From the NCBI GenBank assembly GCA_964650525.1, contig CAZYUA010000014.1:30689-94688 (forward strand): a DNA stretch of 64,000 bases, given 5' to 3'. Origin of the DNA: UBA1413 sp964650525 (lineage in GTDB: Bacteria; Bacteroidota; Bacteroidia; Bacteroidales; Prolixibacteraceae). Positions 1-8,477 of the stretch are shown here, piece after piece. How positions within the stretch are numbered: the first letter of the stretch is position 1; every line of letters begins with the position of its first letter. The position numbers and the translations under genes are program-made. Under the pieces are notes generated by a model. That model did no database searches. It was not told the DNA's origin and saw only the letters and a program-made list of their open reading frames with translations.

Positions 1-2
1 AA

Positions 3-734
3 GGTTTTTTCGATGGCACCACCTGCCACAATCCCCATATCCAGTATGCCGACGGGAAATACCTGCTTTTTTACATTGGTAATTCCAACAAAAAAACCAA
101 CACCAAACGGATTGCCCTGGCGACGGCCGATTCCTTGTACGGACCCTGGAACAGACCGGACAAGCCCTTGCTGGAAGCTGGCGAACCCGGTGCCTGGGAC
201 GACCATTGCACATCCAACCCTTCCTTCCTGAAACATCCCAATGGGGAGTACTGGCTCTATTATAAATCATGGAATACCGGGGAATACGAACACCCGGTGA
301 ACCCGGAGATCCGTGGCAACCGCAAATATGGTTTGGCCATCGCCACACGGCCGGAAGGACCTTACATCCGGTACCCGGACAATCCCATCGTTGATTATTC
401 AGGTTTCGGCAACAACCGGCAGTTGGAAGACGCCTATGTCTTCACGGAGAAGGGGCATTTTTACATGATCGCCCGCGACATGGGCATGTTCGGACATGAG
501 GTGGGTATCATCTTGGAATCGCACGACGGTATCCATTGGTCGGAACCCGCCATTGCCTACTTCGGGGTGAGCCACTATGTTGAAGAACCGCCTGCTCCGC
601 CCCACCTGAAAAAATACGGCCGGTTTGAACGACCCCAGCTGCTGATGCAAAATGGCAGGCCTACCCACCTTTTTGTCGCTTCCCAGGGAGGAAAATATTT
701 GACATCCTCGGCATTTGTTTTCGAGATTAAATAA
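3..734 (+). CDS. GH43-like five-bladed beta-propeller glycosidase, 5' end missing
   Basis: The frame is open from the window edge, so the N-terminus and any signal peptide lie outside; 243 codons remain. The visible part starts with the motif GTTCHNPHIQ, then KYLLFYIGNS, a DSLYGPW strand, DDHCTSNPSF, GEYWLYYKSW and a late RFERPQLL segment. This blade-like spacing of aromatic strands and short acidic loops is that of the GH43/GH117-like propeller glycosidases. Those families remove arabinose, galactose or related terminal sugars. The neighbours act on rhamnogalacturonan-I, so a pectin side chain is the likely substrate (inference). The exact family is not settled by eye; another clan-F propeller glycosidase is possible. 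Confidence 0.7.
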   Translation, partial: GFFDGTTCHNPHIQYADGKYLLFYIGNSNKKTNTKRIALATADSLYGPWNRPDKPLLEAGEPGAWDDHCTSNPSFLKHPNGEYWLYYKSWNTGEYEHPVNPEIRGNRKYGLAIATRPEGPYIRYPDNPIVDYSGFGNNRQLEDAYVFTEKGHFYMIARDMGMFGHEVGIILESHDGIHWSEPAIAYFGVSHYVEEPPAPPHLKKYGRFERPQLLMQNGRPTHLFVASQGGKYLTSSAFVFEIK

Positions 735-740
735 TCAGGA

Positions 741-849
741 GATGAAATACCCATGTATTATCTATGCAACAACCGGCATGATTAAGCCACATGGGTAAAC
801 CATGTGTTTCCAGTCTTTTTCCATATGAACGTAATAATTTAAACACATA
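741..849 (+). repeat. Element A, copy 1: two-hairpin intergenic repeat
   Basis: First of three copies (others at 2729 and 10363). Hairpin 1 pairs ACCCATGT (749-756) with ACATGGGT (789-796). Hairpin 2 pairs CATGTGTTT (801-809) with AAACACAT (841-848). The first 56 nt are identical to copy 3, while the second half differs more. The element ends 2 nt before the ATG of the CE12 gene at 852. It could be a regulatory leader RNA, or a mobile REP-like sequence; the sequence alone does not decide. Confidence 0.8.
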
Positions 850-851
850 AA

Positions 852-1697
852 ATGAAAGTTGAAACAGATTACAAGATGGCAGGCAAGAGAACCATCATTC
901 TTTTTCTGGGACTGCTTTCTCTGGGAAGCACCCTGGTGGCGATGAAGCCAACGGTTTTTATCATTGGTGATTCGACCGTAAAGAACGGCCGCGGTGATGG
1001 AGCCAACGGACAATGGGGTTGGGGCGACCTGGTCTGCCAATACTTTGATACGGCACGCATCTCAATAGAAAATCGTGCCCTGGGGGGTACGAGCAGCCGG
1101 ACGTTTATCACCCGGGGATTGTGGGAGGGAGTCTGTAGCAGGCTGAAGCCCGGAGACTATGTGTTGATGCAATTCGGGCACAACGACGGGGGACCTGTCA
1201 ATGATACGCTGCGGGCCCGTGGAACCCTGAAAGGTACCGGGGAGGAAACGGAGGAAATTGATAACCTCATCACACAAAAGCACGAAGTAGTCCACACCTA
1301 TGGATGGTACCTGCGCACTATTGTCCGCGAGGTCAAGGCCCGCGGAGCCCGTCCGGTGGTGATAACACCGATACCCAGGAATGACTGGATGGAGGGGAAG
1401 GTTGTCAGGAAACCCGCAAGTTACCCCGCCTGGGCTGTGACCATCGCCCTGCAGGAAAAAGTACCCTTCATCGACCTGAACCGTGAAATGGCAGATTGTA
1501 TGGATGTTATGGGAGAAACAGGAGTCACCGGCCGTTATTTCGAAGCCCGCGACCATACCCACACCACGGGGGAAGGTGCCTGGCTGGCCGCCTCGCTTGT
1601 CGCCGGGAACATCCGGACACTCAAAAAATGCAAGCTTAAAAGATACCTGGGCCCGGAACCTGGCAAGGAAGCATTTACCCGCTACCTGACCCCCTGA
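852..1697 (+). CDS. Rhamnogalacturonan acetylesterase, SGNH/CE12 family
   Basis: A 281-residue secreted esterase that should remove acetyl groups from galacturonic acid in rhamnogalacturonan-I, exposing the backbone to lyases. SGNH blocks are clear: nucleophile Ser41 in GDSTVK, the GGTSSR block-II region, FGHND at 108-112, and the catalytic Asp234 and His237 in DHTH. A signal peptide follows the second Met (residue 9), so translation may start at 876 instead of 852. Repeat element A ends just upstream. The 3' end overlaps the convergent methyltransferase by 16 bp. A second CE12 domain is fused to a GH105 at 5725-8331, so two esterases serve the same pathway. Confidence 0.9.
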   Translation: MKVETDYKMAGKRTIILFLGLLSLGSTLVAMKPTVFIIGDSTVKNGRGDGANGQWGWGDLVCQYFDTARISIENRALGGTSSRTFITRGLWEGVCSRLKPGDYVLMQFGHNDGGPVNDTLRARGTLKGTGEETEEIDNLITQKHEVVHTYGWYLRTIVREVKARGARPVVITPIPRNDWMEGKVVRKPASYPAWAVTIALQEKVPFIDLNREMADCMDVMGETGVTGRYFEARDHTHTTGEGAWLAASLVAGNIRTLKKCKLKRYLGPEPGKEAFTRYLTP

Positions 1698-2317
1698 CCC
1701 GGCCTGCGCAGTTTGACAGCCGTCATTAAAAACAGAGGATACTCCCTCATCTGATCCTTCACCATTTTTTTTCTTACGTAGCAGGGCCGGCTTTCCACAC
1801 TCCCAAATCCCGCCATTCCAACGCGGGCGGCCAGCTCGTCAACATCAAACCCATGATGGCCGGTAAAACCCTCCCCATGAAAGGAGCCGTCTTCCGCATA
1901 CAGGTCAGCAATGGCCAGCCATCCCCCCGGGTTTAGCATGTCACAGAATTTCTTCAGCAGGAAATCTACATCCCGGATGTGGTGCATCACCATCTGGTTA
2001 AAGATGAAATCAAATCGGCCGTCATAGTCTCCTTCCTCCAGGTTAACACAAGCCGGGAACACGTGATCCAGGTGAAGGGCAACCACCTTTTCCTGCATGA
2101 CCCTGACCATCTCCGGTGAACTGTCCATCAATACCAACTTCCAAAAAGAACCAGCCAGACGGAGGCCGAGCAGGCCAGTGCCGGCTCCGTATTCCAGGGC
2201 TGCCATCGCTTTCTTCAGCGGCACCCTCTCCCGGATGGCTGCTGCCACCGCCTCTGAACGCTCCAGCCTCGAGGGATGGGCATCCCAACTGGCAGCCTGA
2301 TCATCAAATTCCGACAT
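1682..2317 (-). CDS. Class I SAM-dependent methyltransferase
   Basis: A 211-residue cytoplasmic protein of Methyltransf_11/25 type. Motif I is ALEYGAGTGLLGL near residue 40, the acidic residue after strand 2 is in VLMDSSPEM, and the motif IV region reads FDFIFNQMVMHH, followed by LNPGGWLAIADL. The substrate cannot be named. It lies between two pectin-degradation genes but on the opposite strand, so it probably does not belong to their pathway. A TAnnTTTG-like box (CAAAAATA on the plus strand, 2339-2346) lies 22 bp before the start, but no clear -33 box was found. Confidence 0.85.
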   Translation of the reverse strand: MSEFDDQAASWDAHPSRLERSEAVAAAIRERVPLKKAMAALEYGAGTGLLGLRLAGSFWKLVLMDSSPEMVRVMQEKVVALHLDHVFPACVNLEEGDYDGRFDFIFNQMVMHHIRDVDFLLKKFCDMLNPGGWLAIADLYAEDGSFHGEGFTGHHGFDVDELAARVGMAGFGSVESRPCYVRKKMVKDQMREYPLFLMTAVKLRRPGQGVR

Positions 2318-2728
2318 ATTTCACCTTTTTCTGTTCCTCAAAAATAGAAAAGATACCCGTACCCCCCGCCGTCGGGTTTTACCATTGAAACACCCGACCG
2401 CCAAAATATTTCTCAGCAATGCGGCTCCGCCATACAGATGGCCGGAATCCTTCTGATAAGGTCTCCGGTTTTGAATAACCCATGGTTAAAGAAGAGAGCC
2501 GGTAGTTGCTTTCGCCTGTCTCATCTCTTTCACCGATTTGTTCCAAAAAAGAGTGGTCTGATATGCATTTTACCTATATTTAATCACTGAACCGCCGTAT
2601 CACTTTGCAATTCACTGAAGCCGCTGAACGGTAACTGTGCCATACGAATATCCCGCTTGATATTGCAGTGAAACGAGGGGCTTCGATTGATGGAACTGAA
2701 TAAGGGAGTTTTTAACTTTTTCTGAAAA

Positions 2729-2837
2729 GATGAAATACCCATGTATAAACTATGCAACAATCGTGATGATTAAGCCACATGGGTATTACATGTGTTTCAC
2801 AGGATTAACCAGAATAACGTAATATTTTAAACGCATG
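2729..2837 (+). repeat. Element A, copy 2
   Basis: Same two-hairpin layout as copies 1 and 3. Stem 1 pairs ATACCCATGT with ACATGGGTAT. In stem 2 the 3' arm reads AAACGCATG and still pairs with CATGTGTTT through one G-T wobble. The last ATG of the element is the first codon of the 35-codon frame in element B copy 1. The half after stem 1 is nearly identical to copy 3, whereas copy 1 matches copy 3 in the first half, so the family is mosaic. Confidence 0.8.
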
Positions 2838-2939
2838 AAACGAGCATGGCGAACTTTCACAACAAAAGGAGATGTAAATAATCTCCCATGCGAGTTCCAT
2901 ACTGAGCAGTTTGTTCATGAAAAGAGCGATTTTATGTAA
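2835..2939 (+). repeat. Element B, copy 1 (105-nt repeat with an open frame)
   Basis: Starts ATGAAACGAGCATGG and is open for 34 codons to TAA at 2937-2939. It shares the MKRA start and a PCEFH block with copy 2 and the same total length with copies 2 and 3. Inside, GGAGAT pairs with ATCTCC, and GCATGG near the start with CCATGC. Relative to copy 2 the conserved ACAAAAGGA block is shifted by 1 nt, so equal length is reached through compensating indels. That argues against a conserved protein. Confidence 0.65.
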
Positions 2940-2977
2940 CGCAATGAAATATAAACTGTTAAGACCATTATTTACGT

Positions 2978-3082
2978 ATGAAACGAGCATCCCGACTGGG
3001 TCGGGACAAAAGGACATGGATATATTTTCCATGCGAGTTCCACGGAAATGAAAAGCTGAATGAATCAATCAGCTACATATAA
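2978..3082 (+). repeat. Element B, copy 2
   Basis: Begins ATGAAACGAGCATCCCG and is open for 34 codons to TAA. It aligns without gaps to copy 3 at 45763. Between the two, differences fall at codon positions 1, 2 and 3 about 9, 9 and 6 times, so there is no synonymous bias and a structural repeat is more likely than a gene. It has hairpins CCGA/TCGG near the start and CATGGA/TCCATG in the middle. Similarity to copy 3 continues roughly 25 nt past the stop. Confidence 0.7.
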
Positions 3083-3116
3083 TTGAATATCTGAACATTA
3101 ACTTAAATATATACGA

Positions 3117-5120
3117 GTGAAATACGGAAATCACGCCTCCGGGAAGCTGACACCGGGAGGTTCAGGCGTTCCTGCAGCACGGAACGGCAGTCAGAAAAGT
3201 AAAGCAGGTGGCGCAGCAGGATTGTTCCGCATCATAACCATCGTTCTGAGTCTGACACTCATGGTCATGGCAATCTCAGGATATGGACAGGATCCGCGCG
3301 AAAGAACCTACCTGTATCCGGTGCTTAGGCCTTCGCATGAAATAAAACCCAAGGTGGAAGGGTGGGCAACACACCGGATGGCTGAAAAGCTGGACCGCGG
3401 GGTGAATGTCATCCGCACGGGACCCGGAACGGCAACCATCAGCTGGCGATTGCTGGCAGGTGATCCTGCCACTGCCGGGTTCAACGTTTACCTGTCGGAA
3501 GAAGGGAAGAAGCCGGTTAAGCTTAACCAGCGGGTTGTGATACGAACTACCGGCCTGTCGGCGGCTTTGCCCCGCAAGGTGTCGGGTGGCGAAATCTTCG
3601 TGAGGGCTATCATCAACGGTGTGGAGCAGGAATCCTCCCCTGCCGTCTCCCTGCCGGCATTCGGTGAGGGGTCTGATTACCACACCCTCCGTTTCAGAGG
3701 CGACTACCGGCCGCAAAGAATGGCCATTGCTGACCTTAACGGGGATGGAGCCCTGGACTATGTTTTCAAACAACCGGAACAGGGCATCGATCCGGGAGGC
3801 GAACCCAATACCGATGGTCTCACCTATACCCTTGAAGCATATCTGCACGACGGGACCTTTCTGTGGAGCAGGGACCTGGGCCCGGGCATCGAACCCGGCA
3901 TATGGTATTCCCCCTTTGTGGTGTATGACCTCGACGGTGACGGAAAGGCAGAAATCGCCGTCAAGACCGGTCCGCCCGATGCCCGGGAAGCCGACGGCCG
4001 TGTCCGGTCTGGCCCCGAATGGATTTCTGTCTGGAACGGAATGACCGGCAGGGAGATCTGCCGTGCAGACTGGCCCGCCCGCAACCCCCGGTTCGGGGAT
4101 TACAACCGCAACAACCGCAACCAGATCGGGGTAGCCTTCCTTGATGGTAAAACTCCCTGCCTGCTGGTTGCCCGGGGAACCTACAAGCTGATGGTTTGCG
4201 ATGCCTACCAGCTGGTTGACAGCCGGCTCGACCGGCTGTGGCACTGGGACGGCGACGAGGAAAACCCCATCATCCGCCACCAGGGGGCTCATAATATGCA
4301 TGCTGCCGACGTGGACGGCGACGGCCGCGATGAAATAGTTCTCGGATCCGTTGTCCTCGACGACAACGGTACTGCCCTCTGGTCTGCCGGACTGGGGCAC
4401 CCCGACAAATGCTTCGTCACCGATATTGACCCTGAAAGGCCTGGTTTGGAAATTTTCTACGCCATGGAGGACTGGCACGACAATGGCAACGGCATCTGTA
4501 TGGCCGACGCCAAAACCGGGGAGATCCTCTGGAATGTGGGAGAGAAAACCTACCATGTAGGCGACGGCATGGTGGCAGACATCCTGCCGGAGGTGCCCGG
4601 ACTGGAGTGTTTTGCCTCGGAAGACCCCAAGGGAGGATCCAGAAGCAAATATTTGCTTTCTGCCAAAGGGCAACTCCTGGCACGGAACGATGAGGTACCC
4701 CCCTGTCGCAACTGGATATGGTGGGACGCTGACAACCAACGGGAACCCATTCTCTCCCCCGTTTTTGATTTCGGAAGAAGAGGGAGGCAGAGTCCGCGCG
4801 ACTCCCTGCCTGCCTTATCGCGGGAACGACGCATGCAAAACCGGTTCAGCAGCCTCAACCTTACCATTACCCGGTACAAAGGGGATACCCTCACCACCGG
4901 CATCCGGGGCTCCGTGCTCCTGATGGCCGACATCCTGGGCGACTGGCGGGAGGAACTCATCACCGTCCTTCCCGGTGAAATGCGCATTTACAGCACCATC
5001 ATCCCTGCCAGAGACCGAAAAGTGTGCCTGCTGCAGGATCCCTTTTACCGCAGTCAGGTAGTCCACCGCTCCATGGGGTATGAGCAGTCGCCGGTACCGT
5101 CGTATTATCTGGGAGAATAA
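3117..5120 (+). CDS. Rhamnogalacturonan lyase, PL11 family
   Basis: Cleaves the rhamnose-galacturonate backbone of rhamnogalacturonan-I by beta-elimination. A start region with an FN3-like domain (GVNVIRTGPG, TISWRLLAGDP, AGFNVYL) is followed by the eight-bladed propeller. Calcium-type loops are visible: DLNGDGALD, DLDGDGKAE and DVDGDGRDE. At 667 codons it is somewhat longer than usual because the frame begins at a GTG about 55 residues before the end of the signal sequence. The signal core is TIVLSLTLMVMAISGYGQ, so the true start may be an internal codon near it. The product is the expected substrate of the GH105 next door. Repeats A2, B1 and B2 fill its upstream region. Confidence 0.93.
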   Translation: MKYGNHASGKLTPGGSGVPAARNGSQKSKAGGAAGLFRIITIVLSLTLMVMAISGYGQDPRERTYLYPVLRPSHEIKPKVEGWATHRMAEKLDRGVNVIRTGPGTATISWRLLAGDPATAGFNVYLSEEGKKPVKLNQRVVIRTTGLSAALPRKVSGGEIFVRAIINGVEQESSPAVSLPAFGEGSDYHTLRFRGDYRPQRMAIADLNGDGALDYVFKQPEQGIDPGGEPNTDGLTYTLEAYLHDGTFLWSRDLGPGIEPGIWYSPFVVYDLDGDGKAEIAVKTGPPDAREADGRVRSGPEWISVWNGMTGREICRADWPARNPRFGDYNRNNRNQIGVAFLDGKTPCLLVARGTYKLMVCDAYQLVDSRLDRLWHWDGDEENPIIRHQGAHNMHAADVDGDGRDEIVLGSVVLDDNGTALWSAGLGHPDKCFVTDIDPERPGLEIFYAMEDWHDNGNGICMADAKTGEILWNVGEKTYHVGDGMVADILPEVPGLECFASEDPKGGSRSKYLLSAKGQLLARNDEVPPCRNWIWWDADNQREPILSPVFDFGRRGRQSPRDSLPALSRERRMQNRFSSLNLTITRYKGDTLTTGIRGSVLLMADILGDWREELITVLPGEMRIYSTIIPARDRKVCLLQDPFYRSQVVHRSMGYEQSPVPSYYLGE

Positions 5121-5486
5121 ACAATACTCACCGGGTGAATAACTATAATTTCAAAATTAACTATCTGCAATTTCAAAATTAGTTACTTGATATTTCAAGA
5201 TGATATATTATATTTATCTGAATTATAGGCAAATATGATTATTTAAAGAGAAATAGAATATTTCATTCGTCAAAACATAAATAAATATCCTGTTTTAGCT
5301 CTTACAGTCCCAGGCAATCCGGGAAAACCACCTTGCCCCCTGTTGGTCGGTATCGGCATCTTCTGTGAACATGGCGTGTTTCGGGTGACTCCATGTCACC
5401 CGGTGAGGTATATATCCATAATTTTGTCTAATTTTGATATTCCTGTATCCTCACAGGAATATGATTGAATTCAGAATTTTGACCGG
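5121..5486. other. Intergenic region with a short tandem repeat and two hairpins
   Basis: AT-rich first half with about three imperfect units of roughly 20-22 bp at 5141-5199, each with an ATTTCAAAATT-type core. The second half has two hairpins: GGGTGAC/GTCACCC (5383-5401, 5-nt loop) and TATTCCTGT/ACAGGAATA (5438-5461, 6-nt loop). The second lies 25 bp before hicB and could be an operator or terminator. No gene is supported here. Confidence 0.5.
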
Positions 5487-5690
5487 ATGAAAGCAGAATT
5501 TACAGCGATCATTGAACCTGCCCCGGAAGGGGGTTATTGGGCTTTTTGCCCGGAAATTCCCGGGGCCAATGGTCAGGGCGAATCAGTATCCGATGCCAGG
5601 GAAAACCTGAAAGAAGCGATCATTTTGATTCTGGAAGATCGTATTGAGGACTATCTGCGCGTACTACCCCTCGTTTGTAACGAGGGGTAA
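5487..5690 (+). CDS. hicB: HicB-family antitoxin-like protein, C-terminus replaced
   Basis: 67 residues. The first 55 follow the HicB pattern: FTAIIEPAPEGGYWAFCPEIPG, then GESVSDARENLKEAIILILEDR. HicB folds as a partial RNase H domain and normally neutralises the HicA mRNA interferase. No hicA lies on either side, so this is an orphan. The last eight residues (LPLVCNEG) and the stop codon are encoded by a perfect palindrome (5665-5689). The normal C-terminus therefore appears to have been lost to a palindromic insertion. Function may be lost, or the gene may be a solitary HicB-like regulator. Confidence 0.7.
   Translation: MKAEFTAIIEPAPEGGYWAFCPEIPGANGQGESVSDARENLKEAIILILEDRIEDYLRVLPLVCNEG
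5665..5689. repeat. Perfect 11-bp palindrome at the end of hicB
   Basis: TACCCCTCGTT (5665-5675), a 3-nt TGT loop, and AACGAGGGGTA (5679-5689). It supplies the final codons and the stop of hicB. A smaller palindrome, CGTTTGAAACG, follows about 10 bp later. It may act as a terminator for hicB or be a REP-like insert; it lacks a T tract. Confidence 0.75.
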
Positions 5691-5724
5691 ACTGCAGGTC
5701 GTTTGAAACGATGAAAAACATAAT

Positions 5725-8331
5725 ATGAAACCATTTTTTACATTTGCCTTTCTTCTTATATTCTGTACCGGTTTACATGCCCAGCGGCAGACCGACTCGA
5801 ACACACCCCTGCACCTGCTGCAGCCGGCGTACCGGATACCATACGGGTCACCTGAGGTGGCAGGGATTACCAAAGTACTAGACAGGGTGTGGTCCTATCT
5901 CGACCAGAACACCTTCCCGGAATTGATTGATAAGACCAACCAGGCTCCCGTAAACGATTATTCCAAAATGGATGGGAATACGATTTTCAAACCGGGTGAT
6001 TTCAGATTAATCAGCTATGAGTGGGGGGTGACCTATGCCGGGATGCTGCTGGCTTCGGAAACCTGCGGCGATCCGAAATATGCCGGTTATACCCTGGAGC
6101 GGTTGAAATTTCTTTCCGAAGTTCGGCCCTGGCTGGTGAAGCTGGAAGAAAAGCAGCCAGGCATACGTCATTCGATGTTCGGCTTACTGCATCCGCGTGC
6201 CCTGGACGATTGCGGGGCTATGACTGCGGCCATGATCAAGATGGAAAGGCTGGATTCTTCACTGGATTTGGATCCGATGATCAACGGCTCTATCGATTAC
6301 ATCAGCAACAGGGAATTCCGGCTGAAAGACGGCACCCTGGCCCGCAACCGCCCGCAGCCCAACACCATCTGGCTCGACGACCTATTCATGAGCGTTCCGG
6401 CGCTGGCCCAAATGGGAGTCTATTCCGGGGAAATGAAGTATTTCGACGATGCAGTAAAACAAGTGCTGCAGTTTTCCAAAAGAATGTTCAATTACGAGAT
6501 GGGGTTGTTCATGCATGGCTGGGTGCAGGAGATGGAGGAACACCCGCAATTCCACTGGGCACGTGCCAATGGGTGGGCGCTCATGACCATGGTGGAATTG
6601 CTGGATGTACTACCCGAAAACCATGAAGGAAGGGATCAGGTTCTGGATCTTCTGCGCCGTCATATCCGCGGACTGGCGAACACCCAGTCGTCGGAAGGAT
6701 TCTGGCACCAGCTTATCGACCGGAACGATTCCTACCTGGAAACCTCTGCCACCGCCATTTACACCTATTCCATCGCCCGTGCCATCAACAGGGGGTGGGT
6801 CGATGCCAGGGTGTACGGCCCGATGGTCTGCCTGGCCTGGAATGCCGTGGCATCGAAAATCAACGATAAGGGACAGGTGGAAGGCACCTGCGTAGGTACC
6901 GGTATGGGTTTCGACCCGGCCTTTTATTATTACCGGCCTGTCAACGTTTTTGCTGCCCATGGGTATGGTCCGGTTTTATTAGCGGGTGCCGAGATGGTGC
7001 GCCTGGTGAGTTCCCACCGGCTGGAGATCAACGACAGCGGCCTCATGCTCTATGCCGAAGATACAGCTCCGCTTAAATCGTGGAAATTCAGTTTCGGAGA
7101 AGGAACTGCGAAACCAGGGTTCACAAATGTCACCGGCATCACCTCCTGGTCACAGGATAAGGGTTATGGCCTGGTGGCTGAAAAAGCTCCTGTTATGCTC
7201 ACCAGGAAATTAAAAAATAACCAGACCGCAGGCGTTTTAACCAGCGACCAGCCCTTTGCTTTTATAGTCAATGCTCCCGAAGGGAGGTATGAAATCACCA
7301 TTACCCTTGGTGATCCCGCAGGCGCATCGGAAACCACCGTGAAAGCTGAATCCCGCCGGCTGATGCTGGAAAACGTAAAAACAGCCAAAGGCGAAATTGT
7401 GCGGAAAAAGATCATCGTCGATGTCCGGACTCCCCGGATCAATCCCACAGAACAGATCAAACTGAAACCCAGGGAACTCAATTATGTGAACTGGGACGAT
7501 AACCTCAGCCTGGAATTCAGCGGCAGCAAACCAGCAGTTTCTGCCATTGAGATCAGGGAAGTGCGGGATTTGCCGGTGATCTACCTGGCCGGCAATTCGA
7601 CCGTAACCGACCAGGAAGAGGAGCCCTGGGCTTCGTGGGGACAAATGTTCCCCCGCTTCCTGAAACCGGAAGTGGTGGTGGCCAACTATGCCGAGTCGGG
7701 TGAATCACTGCGCAGCTTCAAGGGGGAAAAACGATTGCAGAAGATCATGAGCCTGATCAAACCTGGCGATTACCTCTTTATCGAATTTGCCCACAATGAC
7801 CAGAAGCCTGGAGGGAGCCATGTGGATGCTTTCACCACCTATAAGGATGAGCTGAAATTCTTCATTGGTGAAGCCGGAAAGAAAGGAGCGAAAACGGTGC
7901 TGGTCACCTCGATGCACCGCCGGCGGTTTGATGCGGACGGGAAAATCATCAATACCCTGGAAGATTACCCCGAAGCCATGCGGCAGACCGCCAAAGAAGA
8001 AAATGTGCCCTGCATCGACCTGAATGCGATGAGCAAAGTGCTCTTTGAAGCCCTGGGCGCCGAAAAATCCAAACAAGCATTTGTTCACTTTCCTGCTGGA
8101 ACTTTCCCCGGCCAGACGGAGCCCCTGGCCGACGATACCCATTTCAGCAACTACGGAGCCTATCTGCTTGCCCAATGTGTAACGGAAGAAATCCGGGCAA
8201 AGATCCCGGGTTTGTCAAAATTCCTGCTTACCGGCTTGCCGGAGTTCACCCCGGCGGATCCCCTCCCCTTCGACCGGTTCAATCTCCCTGTAAGCCGCCG
8301 GTTTTCCACAATCCAACCCGCAGGCAACTGA
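5725..8331 (+). CDS. GH105 unsaturated rhamnogalacturonyl hydrolase fused to a CE12 acetylesterase
   Basis: 868 residues with a signal peptide (FLLIFCTGLHAQ). Residues about 45-430 form a GH105 alpha-barrel: Asp161/Asp162 in LDDCGAM, WLDDLFMSVP, and WARANGWALMTM. This domain removes the unsaturated galacturonyl group left by rhamnogalacturonan lyase. Residues about 430-610 are a beta-rich linker domain. Residues about 612-840 are an SGNH/CE12 esterase with Ser625 in GNSTV (Asn replaces the Asp of the usual GDSTV), AHND at 689-692, and Asp803 with His806 in DDTH. The fusion couples deacetylation with the last backbone step. It lies downstream of the PL11 gene, separated by the hicB remnant. 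Confidence 0.93.
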   Translation: MKPFFTFAFLLIFCTGLHAQRQTDSNTPLHLLQPAYRIPYGSPEVAGITKVLDRVWSYLDQNTFPELIDKTNQAPVNDYSKMDGNTIFKPGDFRLISYEWGVTYAGMLLASETCGDPKYAGYTLERLKFLSEVRPWLVKLEEKQPGIRHSMFGLLHPRALDDCGAMTAAMIKMERLDSSLDLDPMINGSIDYISNREFRLKDGTLARNRPQPNTIWLDDLFMSVPALAQMGVYSGEMKYFDDAVKQVLQFSKRMFNYEMGLFMHGWVQEMEEHPQFHWARANGWALMTMVELLDVLPENHEGRDQVLDLLRRHIRGLANTQSSEGFWHQLIDRNDSYLETSATAIYTYSIARAINRGWVDARVYGPMVCLAWNAVASKINDKGQVEGTCVGTGMGFDPAFYYYRPVNVFAAHGYGPVLLAGAEMVRLVSSHRLEINDSGLMLYAEDTAPLKSWKFSFGEGTAKPGFTNVTGITSWSQDKGYGLVAEKAPVMLTRKLKNNQTAGVLTSDQPFAFIVNAPEGRYEITITLGDPAGASETTVKAESRRLMLENVKTAKGEIVRKKIIVDVRTPRINPTEQIKLKPRELNYVNWDDNLSLEFSGSKPAVSAIEIREVRDLPVIYLAGNSTVTDQEEEPWASWGQMFPRFLKPEVVVANYAESGESLRSFKGEKRLQKIMSLIKPGDYLFIEFAHNDQKPGGSHVDAFTTYKDELKFFIGEAGKKGAKTVLVTSMHRRRFDADGKIINTLEDYPEAMRQTAKEENVPCIDLNAMSKVLFEALGAEKSKQAFVHFPAGTFPGQTEPLADDTHFSNYGAYLLAQCVTEEIRAKIPGLSKFLLTGLPEFTPADPLPFDRFNLPVSRRFSTIQPAGN

Positions 8332-8477
8332 AGCCGGTGTTCTCCACAAATTTGAAACCAGGACCGCTGACACCGCCGTTCCTCTGAAGCATTCCTGTTT
8401 CGTGGAACCGGAAGAGGCGGATTTCTGTCAGCGGGTTGCAGAGATCCTCCACCGGACAGGATCAGGAAGAGTGCCTG

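Larger units (their letters stand above)
2318..3116. other. 800-bp intergenic region with repeats A2, B1 and B2
   Basis: No protein gene is supported here. From left to right: a hairpin with a 7-bp stem (GTCGGGT 2371-2377 with ACCCGAC 2392-2398), about 330 bp without recognisable structure, element A copy 2 (2729-2837), element B copy 1 (2835-2939) and element B copy 2 (2978-3082). The region serves as the upstream sequence of the PL11 lyase gene. An 87-codon open frame on the minus strand (2805-3068) only reflects the repeats. Confidence 0.6.

Noticed and set aside
2805..3068. 87-codon minus-strand frame upstream of PL11
   Set aside because: It consists entirely of repeats A2, B1 and B2 read backwards.
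3276..4739. 487-codon open frame antisense to the PL11 lyase gene
   Set aside because: The plus strand frame has clear PL11 motifs and calcium loops; the antisense frame has no signal, domain or family-like pattern and reflects GC-rich codon use.
8364..8434. 9-bp inverted repeat (CCGCTGACA / TGTCAGCGG) between GH105-CE12 and the TonB-like gene
   Set aside because: The arms are 53 nt apart with no T tract, so a terminator call is not justified.
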